A stretch of 64,000 bases of DNA from an uncultured Oscillospiraceae bacterium (GCA_902490585.1 CABUEI010000006.1:1-64000), one strand, 5' to 3'. Shown: positions 24,978 to 32,813, counted from the first letter of the stretch. Program-made: numbers and translations. Notes: generated by a model from the letters alone, not told the origin.

Positions 24978-25664
24978 TTAGCTCCATTTCTTTTCAAGGT
25001 ATTTCGCAAGCATACTTATCGGCCAGCAGGCGATGAAGTAGAGCAGGAATACCGTCAGATACACACCGAACGCACCGTTCGGACTTGTCATTCTGTTAGC
25101 TTCTATTATCTGCTGTGCAACCTTCAGGACTTCCACAACGCCTATCATAAGTATAAGGCTGGTTGTCTTTATCATTCGTGTTATCAGGTTGATCGAAAGA
25201 GGAATAAGTCGTCTTATCGTCTGCGGTATGATAACATAAAGATAGGTCTGTGTGTTTGTAAGTCCGAGAGCCTCACTGCTTTCATACTGATGTTTAGGTA
25301 TTGAAATCAGTGCGCCTCTCACAAGGTCGCCCATTTCGGCAGTGCCCCATAAAACGAATACTATTATGGAAGCCGCTTCACCCGAAAGGTCCCAGCCGAA
25401 AGCTCTTGTCGTTCCGAAGAACATTATGAAAAGAAGTACGAGCTGTGGCATTATTCTTATAAATTCAAGATACACACGAAGAACGGCTTTCAATATCCTG
25501 TTCTTCTTTGTCATGAGTACGCCCATTCCGATACCGAGCGGTATGCTTATCGCAACGGATACAAGGCTTATCCAGAGAGCCGTCCACAGTCCTCCGAGAA
25601 GTCTTATGAAGTTCGTACCCTTGAACAGAACGTCTATTCCGAGATTAACTGCCAAATCCTGCAC
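24978..25664 (-). CDS. Amino-acid ABC transporter permease 2
   Basis: A 228-residue HisM/GlnP-type permease with about five membrane segments and the coupling EAA loop ESSEALGLTNTQTYLYVIIP. The start is a GTG at 25664 behind AAAGGAGG with 7-base spacing. This overlaps the preceding permease by 20 bp, so the two are coupled. Pairs with the upstream permease to form the membrane channel. Confidence 0.9.
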   Translation of the reverse strand: MQDLAVNLGIDVLFKGTNFIRLLGGLWTALWISLVSVAISIPLGIGMGVLMTKKNRILKAVLRVYLEFIRIMPQLVLLFIMFFGTTRAFGWDLSGEAASIIVFVLWGTAEMGDLVRGALISIPKHQYESSEALGLTNTQTYLYVIIPQTIRRLIPLSINLITRMIKTTSLILMIGVVEVLKVAQQIIEANRMTSPNGAFGVYLTVFLLYFIACWPISMLAKYLEKKWS

Positions 25665-26304
25665 GACGTACCCTCCTTTCAACTATCGTTCCGACAATTG
25701 AAATCGGAAGAAGTATGATGAGATAGAAGCCGACCAGCAGGCACAGCGCCTCGACTGTATCGTTGTACATTCCCATGAGATCCTTAGCCATGAACATAAG
25801 GTCGAGCAGGCTTATCGCACTGAATACGCTCGTTTCTTTCATGAGGAATACCACGTTTGCGACAAATGCGGGGATACTTACCGACATAGCCTGCGGAAGT
25901 ATTACATAGCGCATTGTCTGCATTTTGTTCATGCCGAGTGAATAGGCACTTTCTGTCTGTATCTTGTCTACGGATTCAAGTCCGCTTCTGAACGCCTCTG
26001 CCATGTAGCTTCCTCCGAGGAAAGCAAGTCCTGCGATACCGCAGGTCTCTGCGTCGGTAGGTATGCCGACTTTAGGCAGTCCGTAATAGATGAAGAAAAG
26101 CTGTACTAAAAGCGGTGTATTGCGGCTTATTTCAATGTAGACGGAAACTATACGGCGGATAACCGGTACTTTGTAGTACTGAACCACTGCACATATAAGC
26201 CCGATGATGATCGAGAATATTATTCCAAGAATACCGAGCTTCACAGTAAGCAGTGCGGCTTCCCCGAACAGCGGCAGGTACTCAGCGATAGCGTTAAGAT
26301 CCAT
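25645..26304 (-). CDS. Amino-acid ABC transporter permease 1
   Basis: A 219-residue HisM/GlnP-type permease with the EAA loop QTESAYSLGMNKMQTMRYVI and SRNTPLLVQLFFIYYGL in the core. The start at 26304 has AAAGGATG 7 bases upstream. It is the first structural gene after the leader-peptide/terminator region, so it is the gene whose transcription the attenuator would control. Confidence 0.9.
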   Translation of the reverse strand: MDLNAIAEYLPLFGEAALLTVKLGILGIIFSIIIGLICAVVQYYKVPVIRRIVSVYIEISRNTPLLVQLFFIYYGLPKVGIPTDAETCGIAGLAFLGGSYMAEAFRSGLESVDKIQTESAYSLGMNKMQTMRYVILPQAMSVSIPAFVANVVFLMKETSVFSAISLLDLMFMAKDLMGMYNDTVEALCLLVGFYLIILLPISIVGTIVERRVRRAGFGS

Positions 26305-26340
26305 ACCGTCACATCCTTTCAATTTACTGAGCCGACGGCA

Positions 26341-26370
26341 AAATAAAAGCCGGGGCTATTACGCTCCCGG
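26341..26370 (-). terminator. Attenuator terminator before the amino-acid ABC operon
   Basis: On the minus strand CCGGGAGC...GCCCCGG followed by CTTTTATTTTG. Its 5' arm is the same segment (26363-26374) that can instead pair with 26443-26454 in the leader, so terminator and antiterminator exclude one another. Confidence 0.7.
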
Positions 26371-26454
26371 ACAAATGACAGTCGCCGCAGTGCTTTTACG
26401 GCTGTATGACAACAATGCCGCTGCACCCAAATGCCATTCTACTTGTCCGGGAGC
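26363..26454 (-). promoter_or_regulatory. Antiterminator stem (long-range) in the Cys leader
   Basis: GCTCCCGGACAA (26443-26454) and TTGTCCGGGAGC (26363-26374) are perfectly complementary over 12 bp. The 5' arm begins 16 bases after the first nucleotide of the Met codon preceding the three Cys codons. A ribosome waiting at the first Cys codon would therefore just leave the arm free. Pairing would remove the 5' half of the terminator and permit transcription. Confidence 0.6.
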
Positions 26455-26506
26455 TGATACAGCAACACATTATTCTGTTGTGCGTTGATGAAATAGTAGC
26501 GTACAT
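26396..26506 (-). CDS. Cysteine-rich leader peptide (putative attenuator)
   Basis: A 36-codon reading frame with an ideal ribosome site (AGGAGG, 7 bases before the ATG). It starts MYATISSTHNRIMCCCISS, and a fourth Cys lies in AFGCSG. Three consecutive Cys codons (TGT TGC TGT) immediately precede the 5' arm of an antiterminator stem. The peptide lies within the leader of a polar amino-acid ABC operon whose binding protein resembles cysteine binders. The arrangement is that of amino-acid attenuation leaders, here for cysteine. The peptide is not assigned to any family I know. Its length and position are seen directly; the function is inferred. Confidence 0.6.
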   Translation of the reverse strand: MYATISSTHNRIMCCCISSRTSRMAFGCSGIVVIQP

Positions 26507-26567
26507 TGCATTTCCTCCTATTTTTAATATAGCAAATAATTCTCATCGGTTTTGCTCCGATGATGCT

Positions 26568-26596
26568 ATTATACTGCCCAAAACCTACTTTGTCAA
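26568..26596 (-). promoter_or_regulatory. Promoter of the leader peptide/amino-acid ABC operon
   Basis: TTGACA (26591-26596), 17-base spacer, TATAAT (26568-26573) on the minus strand: a perfect consensus. The new RNA begins with a hairpin, TCATCGG/CCGATGA, before the leader peptide. Confidence 0.88.
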
Positions 26597-26599
26597 TAG

Positions 26600-27225
26600 G
26601 TTAAGGGTATTTTATTAAAAATTTTTTTGGAGGTGTAATTCAGTGTATGCGGTTTTCGGGATTGTTGTGCGGGATAAGGGCAAAAATATGTTCTGAAAAA
26701 ACTTGGCTTAAGTTTGTTGCAATGAGTGCTTTTAATATCCCATCCCCCTGCCCCCTTCCCCAGGAAGGGGGAGAAGTCAGGGCTGCCGCCCTTGACCTGC
26801 TGAGGGGCTTCGCCCCTCAACCCCGTTCGGGATTGTTGTGCGGAATTAACGGGGGCTACCGCCCCAAGTCCAAGCAAGGATGCTTGCAGTCAGCCACACA
26901 AAGCCGTTATGCAAGGATGCATAAAGACAGCCACACAAAGCCGTTGCACGATGCAACGGCACAAATGGCTGTCATTGCACAGATGCAACGGCACAAATGG
27001 CTGTCAATGCACAGATGCAACGGCACAAATGGCTGTCATTGCACAGACGCAACGACACTAACGGCTGACGACCTGTATGGGGGCTTCGCCCCTCAACCCC
27101 GATTGGTTTCAACAGTGTGCTTAACATACAAAATTAATTATAGTATAATACGGGGAAAAATGCAAGTAAAATTTTCGGGTTAAAATCACGGTTTTTTGTG
27201 GCAGAATGTAAAGCAGGGACAAGAC
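26600..27225. repeat. Long GC-rich intergenic repeat region (R1-like) with three 32-bp tandem repeats
   Basis: About 600 bp without a credible gene. From 26735 to 26880 it is rich in GGGCTGCCGCCC and CTTCGCCCCTC-type palindromes related to the elements at 8460 and 15520. Units of 32 bp (GCAACGGCACAAATGGCTGT and so on) repeat at 26953, 26985 and 27017 with few changes, inside a larger block of CAACGG/CCGTTG hairpins. The one long open frame across it is made of these repeats and is probably not coding. Confidence 0.75.
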
Positions 27226-27254
27226 TTTACATCTGAACGTAAAAATGTTAAAAT
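27226..27254 (+). promoter_or_regulatory. Promoter of flavin reductase gene
   Basis: TTTACA (27226-27231), 17-base spacer, TAAAAT (27249-27254), followed by AGAAAGGAAT before the ATG at 27288. Confidence 0.55.
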
Positions 27255-27287
27255 AAGTATAACTCAAATCAGAAAGGAATTACGTTT

Positions 27288-27788
27288 ATGAAAGAAATAT
27301 CTGTTGAAGAACTGAAATTAAACCCCTCCACGCTTATCGGCAGGGAGTGGGCACTGCTGACCGCAGGAAACAAGGACGGCTATAATACAATGACAGTCAG
27401 CTGGGGACAGATGGGCGAGCTGTGGAACAAGCCCACAACAGTAGTATATATCCGCCCTCAGAGATACACAAAGGAATTTGTTGACAAGAACGATTATTAC
27501 ACATTATCATTCTTACCCGACGGACACAGAGAGGCTCTGAGCTACCTCGGCTCACATTCGGGCAAAGATGAGGATAAGCTTGCAAAGACAGAGCTTACAG
27601 GCACGGCAACAGACGATTACGCTTATATAGAGCAGGCAAAGCTTGTGCTTATCTGCAAGAAGCTGTACAGACAGCCGATGACGCCCGATTCGTTTATAGA
27701 CAAGTCGCTTATCGAAAAGTGCTATGCCGCAGGCGATTTTCACGAGATGTATGTCGGCGAGATAGTCAAAGTACTTGTAAGCGAATAA
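27288..27788 (+). CDS. Flavin reductase-like FMN-binding protein
   Basis: A 166-residue protein of the flavin reductase/DIM6-NTAB type: ALLTAGNKDGYNTMTVSWGQMG (flavin-contact strand) and RYTKEFVDKNDYYTLSF. Such proteins bind FMN and reduce it or pass electrons; many gut anaerobe members are uncharacterised flavoredoxins. Good ribosome site (AGAAAGGAAT). The next gene starts 3 bp after its stop, so the two form a small operon. Confidence 0.8.
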   Translation: MKEISVEELKLNPSTLIGREWALLTAGNKDGYNTMTVSWGQMGELWNKPTTVVYIRPQRYTKEFVDKNDYYTLSFLPDGHREALSYLGSHSGKDEDKLAKTELTGTATDDYAYIEQAKLVLICKKLYRQPMTPDSFIDKSLIEKCYAAGDFHEMYVGEIVKVLVSE

Positions 27789-27791
27789 CCG

Positions 27792-28283
27792 ATGAAAAGG
27801 GCAGTAGTAATAGGCTGTTCGGGTTCGGGTAAAAGCGTGTTTTCAAGAAAGCTCCGTGACGCAGCAGGATTGCCGCTGTACTATCTTGATATGATATGGC
27901 ATAAGCCCGACGGCACAAATATTTCACGGAAAGAATTTGACGAAAAGCTCAGTAGTATAATATCCCGTGACAGCTGGATAATAGACGGCAACTATCAGCG
28001 CACGCTTGAAACAAGGATAAAGGCTTGTGACACAGTGTTCCTGTTTGACTTGCCGACAGAAGTCTGTGTTGAGGGTGCATTGTCACGCATAGGCAAAAAG
28101 CGTGAGGATATGCCGTGGTTTGAAAATGAGCTTGACCCTGAGTTCAGACAGTGGATAGAAAGCTTCAGAGCAAATCAGCTCCCCGAAGTATACAGACTGC
28201 TTGAGAAATACAAAAACGGCAGGGAGATAGTTGTTTTTCGCACAAGAGAGCAGGCTGATAAGTTTATTGAAAAACTCGGATAA
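27792..28283 (+). CDS. P-loop kinase, FlaR/adenylate-kinase-like
   Basis: A 163-residue nucleotide kinase-like protein: GCSGSGKSVFSRKL (Walker A, residues 8-21), LYYLDMIWHKPDG, SWIIDGNYQRT and a lid region KREDMPWFE. This matches small 'topology modulation'/FlaR-like ATPases whose substrate is unknown. Translationally coupled to the flavin reductase gene; a strong terminator follows. Confidence 0.8.
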   Translation: MKRAVVIGCSGSGKSVFSRKLRDAAGLPLYYLDMIWHKPDGTNISRKEFDEKLSSIISRDSWIIDGNYQRTLETRIKACDTVFLFDLPTEVCVEGALSRIGKKREDMPWFENELDPEFRQWIESFRANQLPEVYRLLEKYKNGREIVVFRTREQADKFIEKLG

Positions 28284-28290
28284 ATAATAT

Positions 28291-28331
28291 AAAAGAAAGC
28301 TACCGTAAGATGATTGCGGTAGCTTTCTTTT
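28291..28331. terminator. Bidirectional terminator
   Basis: AAAAGAAAGCTACCG/CGGTAGCTTTCTTTT, a 15-bp stem between the convergent kinase gene and ahcY. Confidence 0.9.
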
Positions 28332-28345
28332 ATTCTAATTGTATT

Positions 28346-29599
28346 TTACACTTCCCAGCTACCAAGATACTTTTCCTGTTCCCTAGTCAGCTTATCAATA
28401 GTAATGCCCCAGTATCTGAGCTTTCTCTCTGCTACTTCCTTGTCAACCTCGGCAGGCACATTGACCGTCATCTTTTCGCCCGCTCTCAGCTTGTCCTTGT
28501 TCTTTACAAGATATGCGGCTGACAGAGCCTGTATAGCAAAGCTCATATCCATTATTTCTGCGGGGTGGCCGTCGCCTGCGGCAAGGTTTACAAGTCTGCC
28601 CTCGGCGATAACGTTTATCTTGTTGCCGTTTGCCAGCTTGTAGTACTGAATGTTGTTTCTTGCAACACCGGTTTCAACTGCCATTTCTTTCAGCTTTGCA
28701 ACGTTTACCTCAACGTCAAAGTGACCTGCATTTGAAAGAATAGCCCCGTCCTTCATATTAAGGAATGCCTTTTCTCCGATTACATCGTTACAGCCTGTTA
28801 CCGTTACAAAGAAATCGCCTATCTTAGCCGCCTCGACCATCGGCATAACCTTAAATCCATCCATAACGGCTTCCATTGCCTTTATCGGATTTATCTCGGT
28901 TACTATTACCGATGCGCCAAGTCCCTTAGCCCTCATGGCAACACCCTTGCCGCACCAGCCGTAGCCTGCTACTACAACATTCTTTCCTGCAACGATCAGA
29001 TTTGTTGTACGGTTGATACCGTCCCATACCGACTGACCTGTGCCGTAGCGGTTGTCAAACAGATGCTTGCAGTCTGCGTCATTTACGAGCATCATCGGGA
29101 ATTTCAGCTGTTTAGCCTTATCCATAGCAACAAGACGTATGATACCGGTCGTTGTTTCTTCGCAGCCGCCGATAACATTGTGGATAAGGTCGGGATATTC
29201 GTTGTGAATGAGGTTTACGAGGTCGCCGCCGTCATCTATGATTACGTTGGGTCCGACCTTGATTACTTCTGCCGTGTGTGCATGATATTCCTCGGCTGTC
29301 GCACCGTGCCATGCAAATACGTTAAGTCCGCTGTGTACAAGAGCCGCCGCAACATCGTCCTGAGTTGACAGAGGGTTACTGCCCGTGATATACATCTCTG
29401 CGCCGCCTGCCGCCATTACACGACAAAGGTAAGCCGTCTTTGCTTCAAGGTGTACCGAAAGCGCTACTTTCAGATTTTTGAACGGCTTTGATACCGCAAA
29501 TTCTTCTTCAATTCCACGCAGTAACGGCATATTTGCCTTTACCCAGTTTATCTTGGTTTCACCGCTTTCCCACAGGCTTTCATCTCTTATAATGCTCAT
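28346..29599 (-). CDS. ahcY: Adenosylhomocysteinase
   Basis: A 417-residue SAH hydrolase (SAH to adenosine plus homocysteine): VIDDGGDLVNLIH, GTGQSVWDGINRTTN and the NAD site VVVAGYGWCGKGVA (about 210-223). It lacks the C-terminal KxxxYRY extension of the longer class, as in Thermotoga-type enzymes. Encoded 16 bp downstream of the MTA/SAH deaminase, so the operon handles the by-product of SAM-dependent methylation. Confidence 0.93.
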   Translation of the reverse strand: MSIIRDESLWESGETKINWVKANMPLLRGIEEEFAVSKPFKNLKVALSVHLEAKTAYLCRVMAAGGAEMYITGSNPLSTQDDVAAALVHSGLNVFAWHGATAEEYHAHTAEVIKVGPNVIIDDGGDLVNLIHNEYPDLIHNVIGGCEETTTGIIRLVAMDKAKQLKFPMMLVNDADCKHLFDNRYGTGQSVWDGINRTTNLIVAGKNVVVAGYGWCGKGVAMRAKGLGASVIVTEINPIKAMEAVMDGFKVMPMVEAAKIGDFFVTVTGCNDVIGEKAFLNMKDGAILSNAGHFDVEVNVAKLKEMAVETGVARNNIQYYKLANGNKINVIAEGRLVNLAAGDGHPAEIMDMSFAIQALSAAYLVKNKDKLRAGEKMTVNVPAEVDKEVAERKLRYWGITIDKLTREQEKYLGSWEV

Positions 29600-29615
29600 T
29601 TCGTTTTCCTTTCCG

Positions 29616-30911
29616 TTAACCGTCTATTCTTTTCATTGCTTTGTTGCATTCAAAGTAAATGCGTTCCTCGTCCATGTCGTTTATCACACGGTTTTCCATT
29701 AAGAACTCACCGTCTACCATAACGCTTTCAACCTCATATCCGCTTGCACTGTAGCACATAGCGGCAACGGGATCGTTTACAGGCTGGAGCGAGGGATACT
29801 TCATATCCATTATCGTAAGGTCAGCCGCATAGCCTTCTTTAAGTATTCCCGTGTTGTCAAAGCCTAAAGCCTTTGCACCCGTTTCGGTAGCCATTTTCAG
29901 TGCCTGACGTGCCGAAACCGCTGTGGCACTGCGGTGATTTCCCTTGTGAGCAAGACAGATAAAGTTCATGTCGCTGAACATATTCAGTGTGTTGTTGCTT
30001 CCTGCACTGTCAGTACCGATACACAGCTTTACGCCCTTTTCAAGCATATCGGGTATTCTGGCAAAACCGTTTCCGAGTTTTGCATTGCTGATAGGATTGG
30101 TAGCGGCATATACGCCTCTTTCAGCGAGAATATCAATATCCTCATCGGATAGCTGTACGCAGTGAGCGGCAACCGTATGGAACTTGAACATTCCCATATC
30201 ATCAAGATACTTGACAGGCGAACAGCCGTTTTGCGCTATGCTGTCCTCAATTTCCTTCACTGATTCGGAAAGGTGAATGTTTATGCCGAGATTATATTCT
30301 GCGGCTTTCTCCATTACAAGCTCAAGATAGCCCCTGTCGGTAGTATAGATAGCGTGAGGACCCATCATGAATTTAAGACGCTTGTTGTCGCCGTAGGTAC
30401 GCATATCGTACAGCGTATCCTCAATTCTTGTCTTTCCGCCCTCGTCGTCTCTGCCGTTTCCGACAAGACCTCTTGAAATTGTTGCTTTCAGTCCGCTCTC
30501 GCTTATCGCTCTTGTAATGCAGTCACGGGCAATGTTCATATCAAGGAATGCCGTAGTACCTGTCTTTATCATCTCAAGGCAGGCAAGCTGTGTACCGTAG
30601 TACATATCCTCGGCGGTCAGCTTGTCCTCCATCGGCATTATCCTGTCAAAAAGCCATGTGTGGAACATGAGGTCGTCCGCACTGTTCCTGAACAGTGACA
30701 TATAGCTGTGCGTATGGCTGTTTACCAGTCCTGCTGTAATGAGCTTGTCCTTTCCGTTAACCGTTCTGTCGGGAACAAATCCGTTCTTTACTGCATCGTC
30801 GCCGATATAGGAGATAACGCTGTTGCTTACCGCAATATCGCATACCTTTGCGGAAAATCCGTTTTCTTCGTCCGGGAGGATTGCGGTTATCCCTTTGAAT
30901 AATGTATTCAT
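29616..30911 (-). CDS. mtaD: S-adenosylhomocysteine/5'-methylthioadenosine deaminase
   Basis: A 431-residue amidohydrolase: GLVNSHTHSYMSLFR (metal-binding HxH), GINIHLSESVKE, AAHCVQLSDEDID and CIGTDSAGSNNTLN (catalytic Asp). This set is typical of the MtaD/SahD deaminases that convert SAH and MTA to their inosine forms. Promoter on the minus strand: TTGCAA, 17-base spacer, TATAAT (about 30949-30980). The short leader leaves no room for a SAH riboswitch. Confidence 0.88.
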   Translation of the reverse strand: MNTLFKGITAILPDEENGFSAKVCDIAVSNSVISYIGDDAVKNGFVPDRTVNGKDKLITAGLVNSHTHSYMSLFRNSADDLMFHTWLFDRIMPMEDKLTAEDMYYGTQLACLEMIKTGTTAFLDMNIARDCITRAISESGLKATISRGLVGNGRDDEGGKTRIEDTLYDMRTYGDNKRLKFMMGPHAIYTTDRGYLELVMEKAAEYNLGINIHLSESVKEIEDSIAQNGCSPVKYLDDMGMFKFHTVAAHCVQLSDEDIDILAERGVYAATNPISNAKLGNGFARIPDMLEKGVKLCIGTDSAGSNNTLNMFSDMNFICLAHKGNHRSATAVSARQALKMATETGAKALGFDNTGILKEGYAADLTIMDMKYPSLQPVNDPVAAMCYSASGYEVESVMVDGEFLMENRVINDMDEERIYFECNKAMKRIDG

Positions 30912-31142
30912 ATAAAGTCCTTTCGTCCATTTTTTTATGGATAATTAATTATAGCATTTATGAGGGAGGATTGCAACTGGGCAGACCTCCTTGTTTCGCT
31001 TTTTTGTTTGATTACGGCAAGCAGTTGCCCATTGCGTTACAGCTCGCTTTGCAAAAACGGTTAAAAAAAGTGGAAATGCGTGGTATAATGAGTTTATGGG
31101 GTAGTTAGTCTGCCCTACAAATCGGAATTTATGGAGGGAAAA

Positions 31143-31790
31143 ATGTCAACAGATAATTGCATCGGTAAAAAAATCAAAAGAATAACTGCGTTGCTGATTA
31201 CGGCGACGATTATTTACAGCCTGACGGGCTGTGTCAAAGAATCAATGGAAAACAGCAATATAAGTTCTGACATCGTTTACGATAGCCAGGACACAACAGG
31301 CTTTGATATTGATACTGTCCGTAAAAGTATCATTGTAAAGGGTGTGACACTTGAACTTCCAAAAAAAATCGGAGACTTGGAAGATAAATGGACATACAAA
31401 AAACGTGAAACTCATTATGTAGACGACACTGGACTTGCTGATTTTTACTATAATGGAAATGAAATGTTTGTTGCAGGGATCGGTAACTTTAAAGAAGGAA
31501 AGGAAGATGACGGTTATATCTACGACATTGCTCTTGAAACAGACGACTGCTCAATTGGTGGCATAACACCGAATGTTTCATCGAAAGACGATGTGCTGAA
31601 AAAATACGGGGAACCCTCAAAAATCAACGTTTTTGAGGAGCGTGGATTATACAGGTATATTTACGGCATTCAGGAGAGTAATCAAAAGCCATTCGTGATA
31701 GAGCATAGTCAAATGTTTACCGTGGTGTTTTATTTTGAAAATGATATTGTTCAAGGCGTAAGGGTAGTCTATAATACCTTGAACGATTAA
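31143..31790 (+). CDS. Uncharacterised lipoprotein
   Basis: A 215-residue protein with a signal peptide and lipobox YSLTGCVKES (Cys near residue 30). The rest is an acidic, folded region without a recognised family; GITPNVSSKDDVLKKYGEPS suggests a small BamE/SmpA-like or PepSY-like repeat motif. The ATG at 31143 has GGAGGG 4-5 bases upstream and is preferred over the ATG at 31131. The gene is more A/T-rich than its neighbours and stands alone, so recent acquisition is possible. A TATAAT lies at 31084-31089. Confidence 0.65.
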   Translation: MSTDNCIGKKIKRITALLITATIIYSLTGCVKESMENSNISSDIVYDSQDTTGFDIDTVRKSIIVKGVTLELPKKIGDLEDKWTYKKRETHYVDDTGLADFYYNGNEMFVAGIGNFKEGKEDDGYIYDIALETDDCSIGGITPNVSSKDDVLKKYGEPSKINVFEERGLYRYIYGIQESNQKPFVIEHSQMFTVVFYFENDIVQGVRVVYNTLND

Positions 31791-31837
31791 AGGATAATTT
31801 TATATAAAAAATCCGCTTGTTGATTGATTCCGGTTAC

Positions 31838-32158
31838 TTTTGTCTGTAGTCAAAAGACGGCGTACCGCCGTGTCGGTTGACACCGACTTGATTTTATGTT
31901 ATAACAACCTCAGCCTAAAATCGTCTGTAGCCGATTTTACCGCATAAAAATGCGGCTTTGCTATGCAATGGCTGAGAACGTTTTTGCTTACGCAATAACA
32001 ACCTCAGCCTAAAATCGTCATAAGACGATTTCGCCGCATAAAAATGCGGCTTTGCTATGCAATGGCTGAGAACGTTGAAACACGATTTTGTTTTGCCTGA
32101 TAGGCAAAATTTGCGGCATTTGCCGCTATGTGCCTTGACGGCACATCAAAATCGTGTT
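31838..32158. repeat. Cloverleaf-like palindromic repeats, second island
   Basis: Two A units (31909-31976 and 32003-32070), each closed by CTCAGCC/GGCTGAG around three hairpins, are followed by one B unit (32079-32158). The B unit has a perfect 12-bp closing stem AACACGATTTTG/CAAAATCGTGTT around TTTTGCC/GGCAAAA, GCGGC/GCCGC and TGTGCC/GGCACA. A related hairpin cluster precedes them (31838-31901), with ACGGCG/CGCCGT, GTCGG/CCGAC and a TTGACA-17-TATAAC promoter-like pair. The block matches 1-201. Stems in the copies carry compensating changes (for example the perfect TTTTGCC stem here against the imperfect one at 134-152). Confidence 0.85.
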
Positions 32159-32163
32159 ATAAT
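32135..32163 (+). promoter_or_regulatory. Promoter of antitoxin RNA 3
   Basis: TTGACG (32135-32140), 17-base spacer, TATAAT (32158-32163), built into cloverleaf unit B exactly as at copy 1. Confidence 0.75.
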
Positions 32164-32169
32164 ACAAAT

Positions 32170-32258
32170 AAAGAGGGAAACGACAGACGGTCGATCCCTG
32201 AGTTTTGGTTGAAAATAACCGTCTCGAGTTTAGCGGCTGGGGCGGTTATTTCTTTTTG
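32170..32258 (+). ncRNA. Putative antisense antitoxin RNA, TA copy 3
   Basis: Same organisation as copies 1 and 2. The terminator stem AAATAACCG/CGGTTATTT ends near 32258. Because toxin 3 reads past the usual stop, this RNA overlaps more of its coding sequence than in the other copies. Confidence 0.55.
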
Positions 32259-32349
32259 TTAATAAAAAAGAAATGATACTGAATATCATAACGGTAAATC
32301 CTGTAAGGAAAATACCAATCTGAATTAAGTTGTCCAGAGTTATGTACAC
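32230..32349 (-). CDS. Holin-like type I toxin peptide, copy 3 (extended C-terminus)
   Basis: A 39-residue version with the same GTG start and ribosome site. The first 28 residues follow the family (MYITLDNLIQIGIFLTGF, then TVMIFSIISF). A one-base difference in an A-run then shifts the frame, so the tail reads LLTKRNNRPSR instead of INKKK and stops inside the terminator region. Promoter: TTGCTT (32453-32458), 17-base spacer, TAAAAT (32430-32435). It may be an attenuated or decaying allele; the membrane helix is intact. Confidence 0.65.
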   Translation of the reverse strand: MYITLDNLIQIGIFLTGFTVMIFSIISFLLTKRNNRPSR

Positions 32350-32469
32350 AGCTTCACCTCCTTTCAAAGTGCAACGCACTTACGGGAGATGAATTTGACC
32401 GCCTGACGTCCAAGGTTTCCCTCGTGAATATTTTAGCATAAAATAGCGGAAAAAGCAACTTGTTTGAAC

Positions 32470-32497
32470 TTGACAACAGCTGAAAATATGTTATAAT
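32470..32497 (+). promoter_or_regulatory. Promoter of antitoxin RNA 4
   Basis: TTGACA (32470-32475), 16-base spacer, TATAAT (32492-32497), as at copy 2. Confidence 0.75.
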
Positions 32498-32503
32498 ATA
32501 AAT

Positions 32504-32590
32504 AAAGAGGGAAACGACAGACGGTCGCTCCCAATGGTAGTTAAAGAATAACCGCCTCAGTTTGGTAGCGAGGGCGGTTATTTCTTTTTG
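32504..32590 (+). ncRNA. Putative antisense antitoxin RNA, TA copy 4
   Basis: Starts with the shared GAGGGAAACGACAGACGGTC block, ends at the AATAACCGCC/GGCGGTTATT stem with TTTCTTTTTG. Antisense to the 3' end of toxin 4. Predicted only. Confidence 0.6.
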
Positions 32591-32682
32591 TTAATAAAAA
32601 AAGAAATGATACTGAATATCATAACGGTAAATTCTGTAAGGAAAATACCAATCTGAATTAAGTTGTCCAGAGTTATGTACAC
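32578..32682 (-). CDS. Holin-like type I toxin peptide, copy 4
   Basis: A 34-residue peptide: MYITLDNLIQIGIFLTEF, TVMIFSIISFF, INKKK. Note Glu in place of the Gly found in the other three copies within the helix. GTG start, AAAGGAGG site, promoter TTGTCA-like box TTGACA (32788-32793) with TATAAT (32764-32769) and an 18-base spacer. The Gly to Glu change in the membrane segment could weaken the toxin. Confidence 0.72.
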   Translation of the reverse strand: MYITLDNLIQIGIFLTEFTVMIFSIISFFINKKK

Positions 32683-32813
32683 AGCTTCACCTCCTTTCAA
32701 AGTGCTTTGGCACTTACGGGAGATGAATTGACCGCCTATCGTCCAAGGTTTCCCTCAAAATAAATTATATCATGTAAGATTTGTGTTTGTCAAATAAGCT
32801 CCGAGAACGTTCT

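Noticed and set aside
26341..26596. T-box or SAM riboswitch in the ABC operon leader
   Set aside because: The T-box GGGTGG-ACCGCG element and the SAM aptamer motifs are absent; GGGTGC-AGCGGC here is part of the leader peptide coding sequence.
26647..27183. Open frame of about 178 codons with GGAGGTG before an ATG
   Set aside because: It runs through the GC-rich palindromes and 32-bp repeats, its product is low-complexity and it resembles no protein; the frame is a by-product of the repeat composition.
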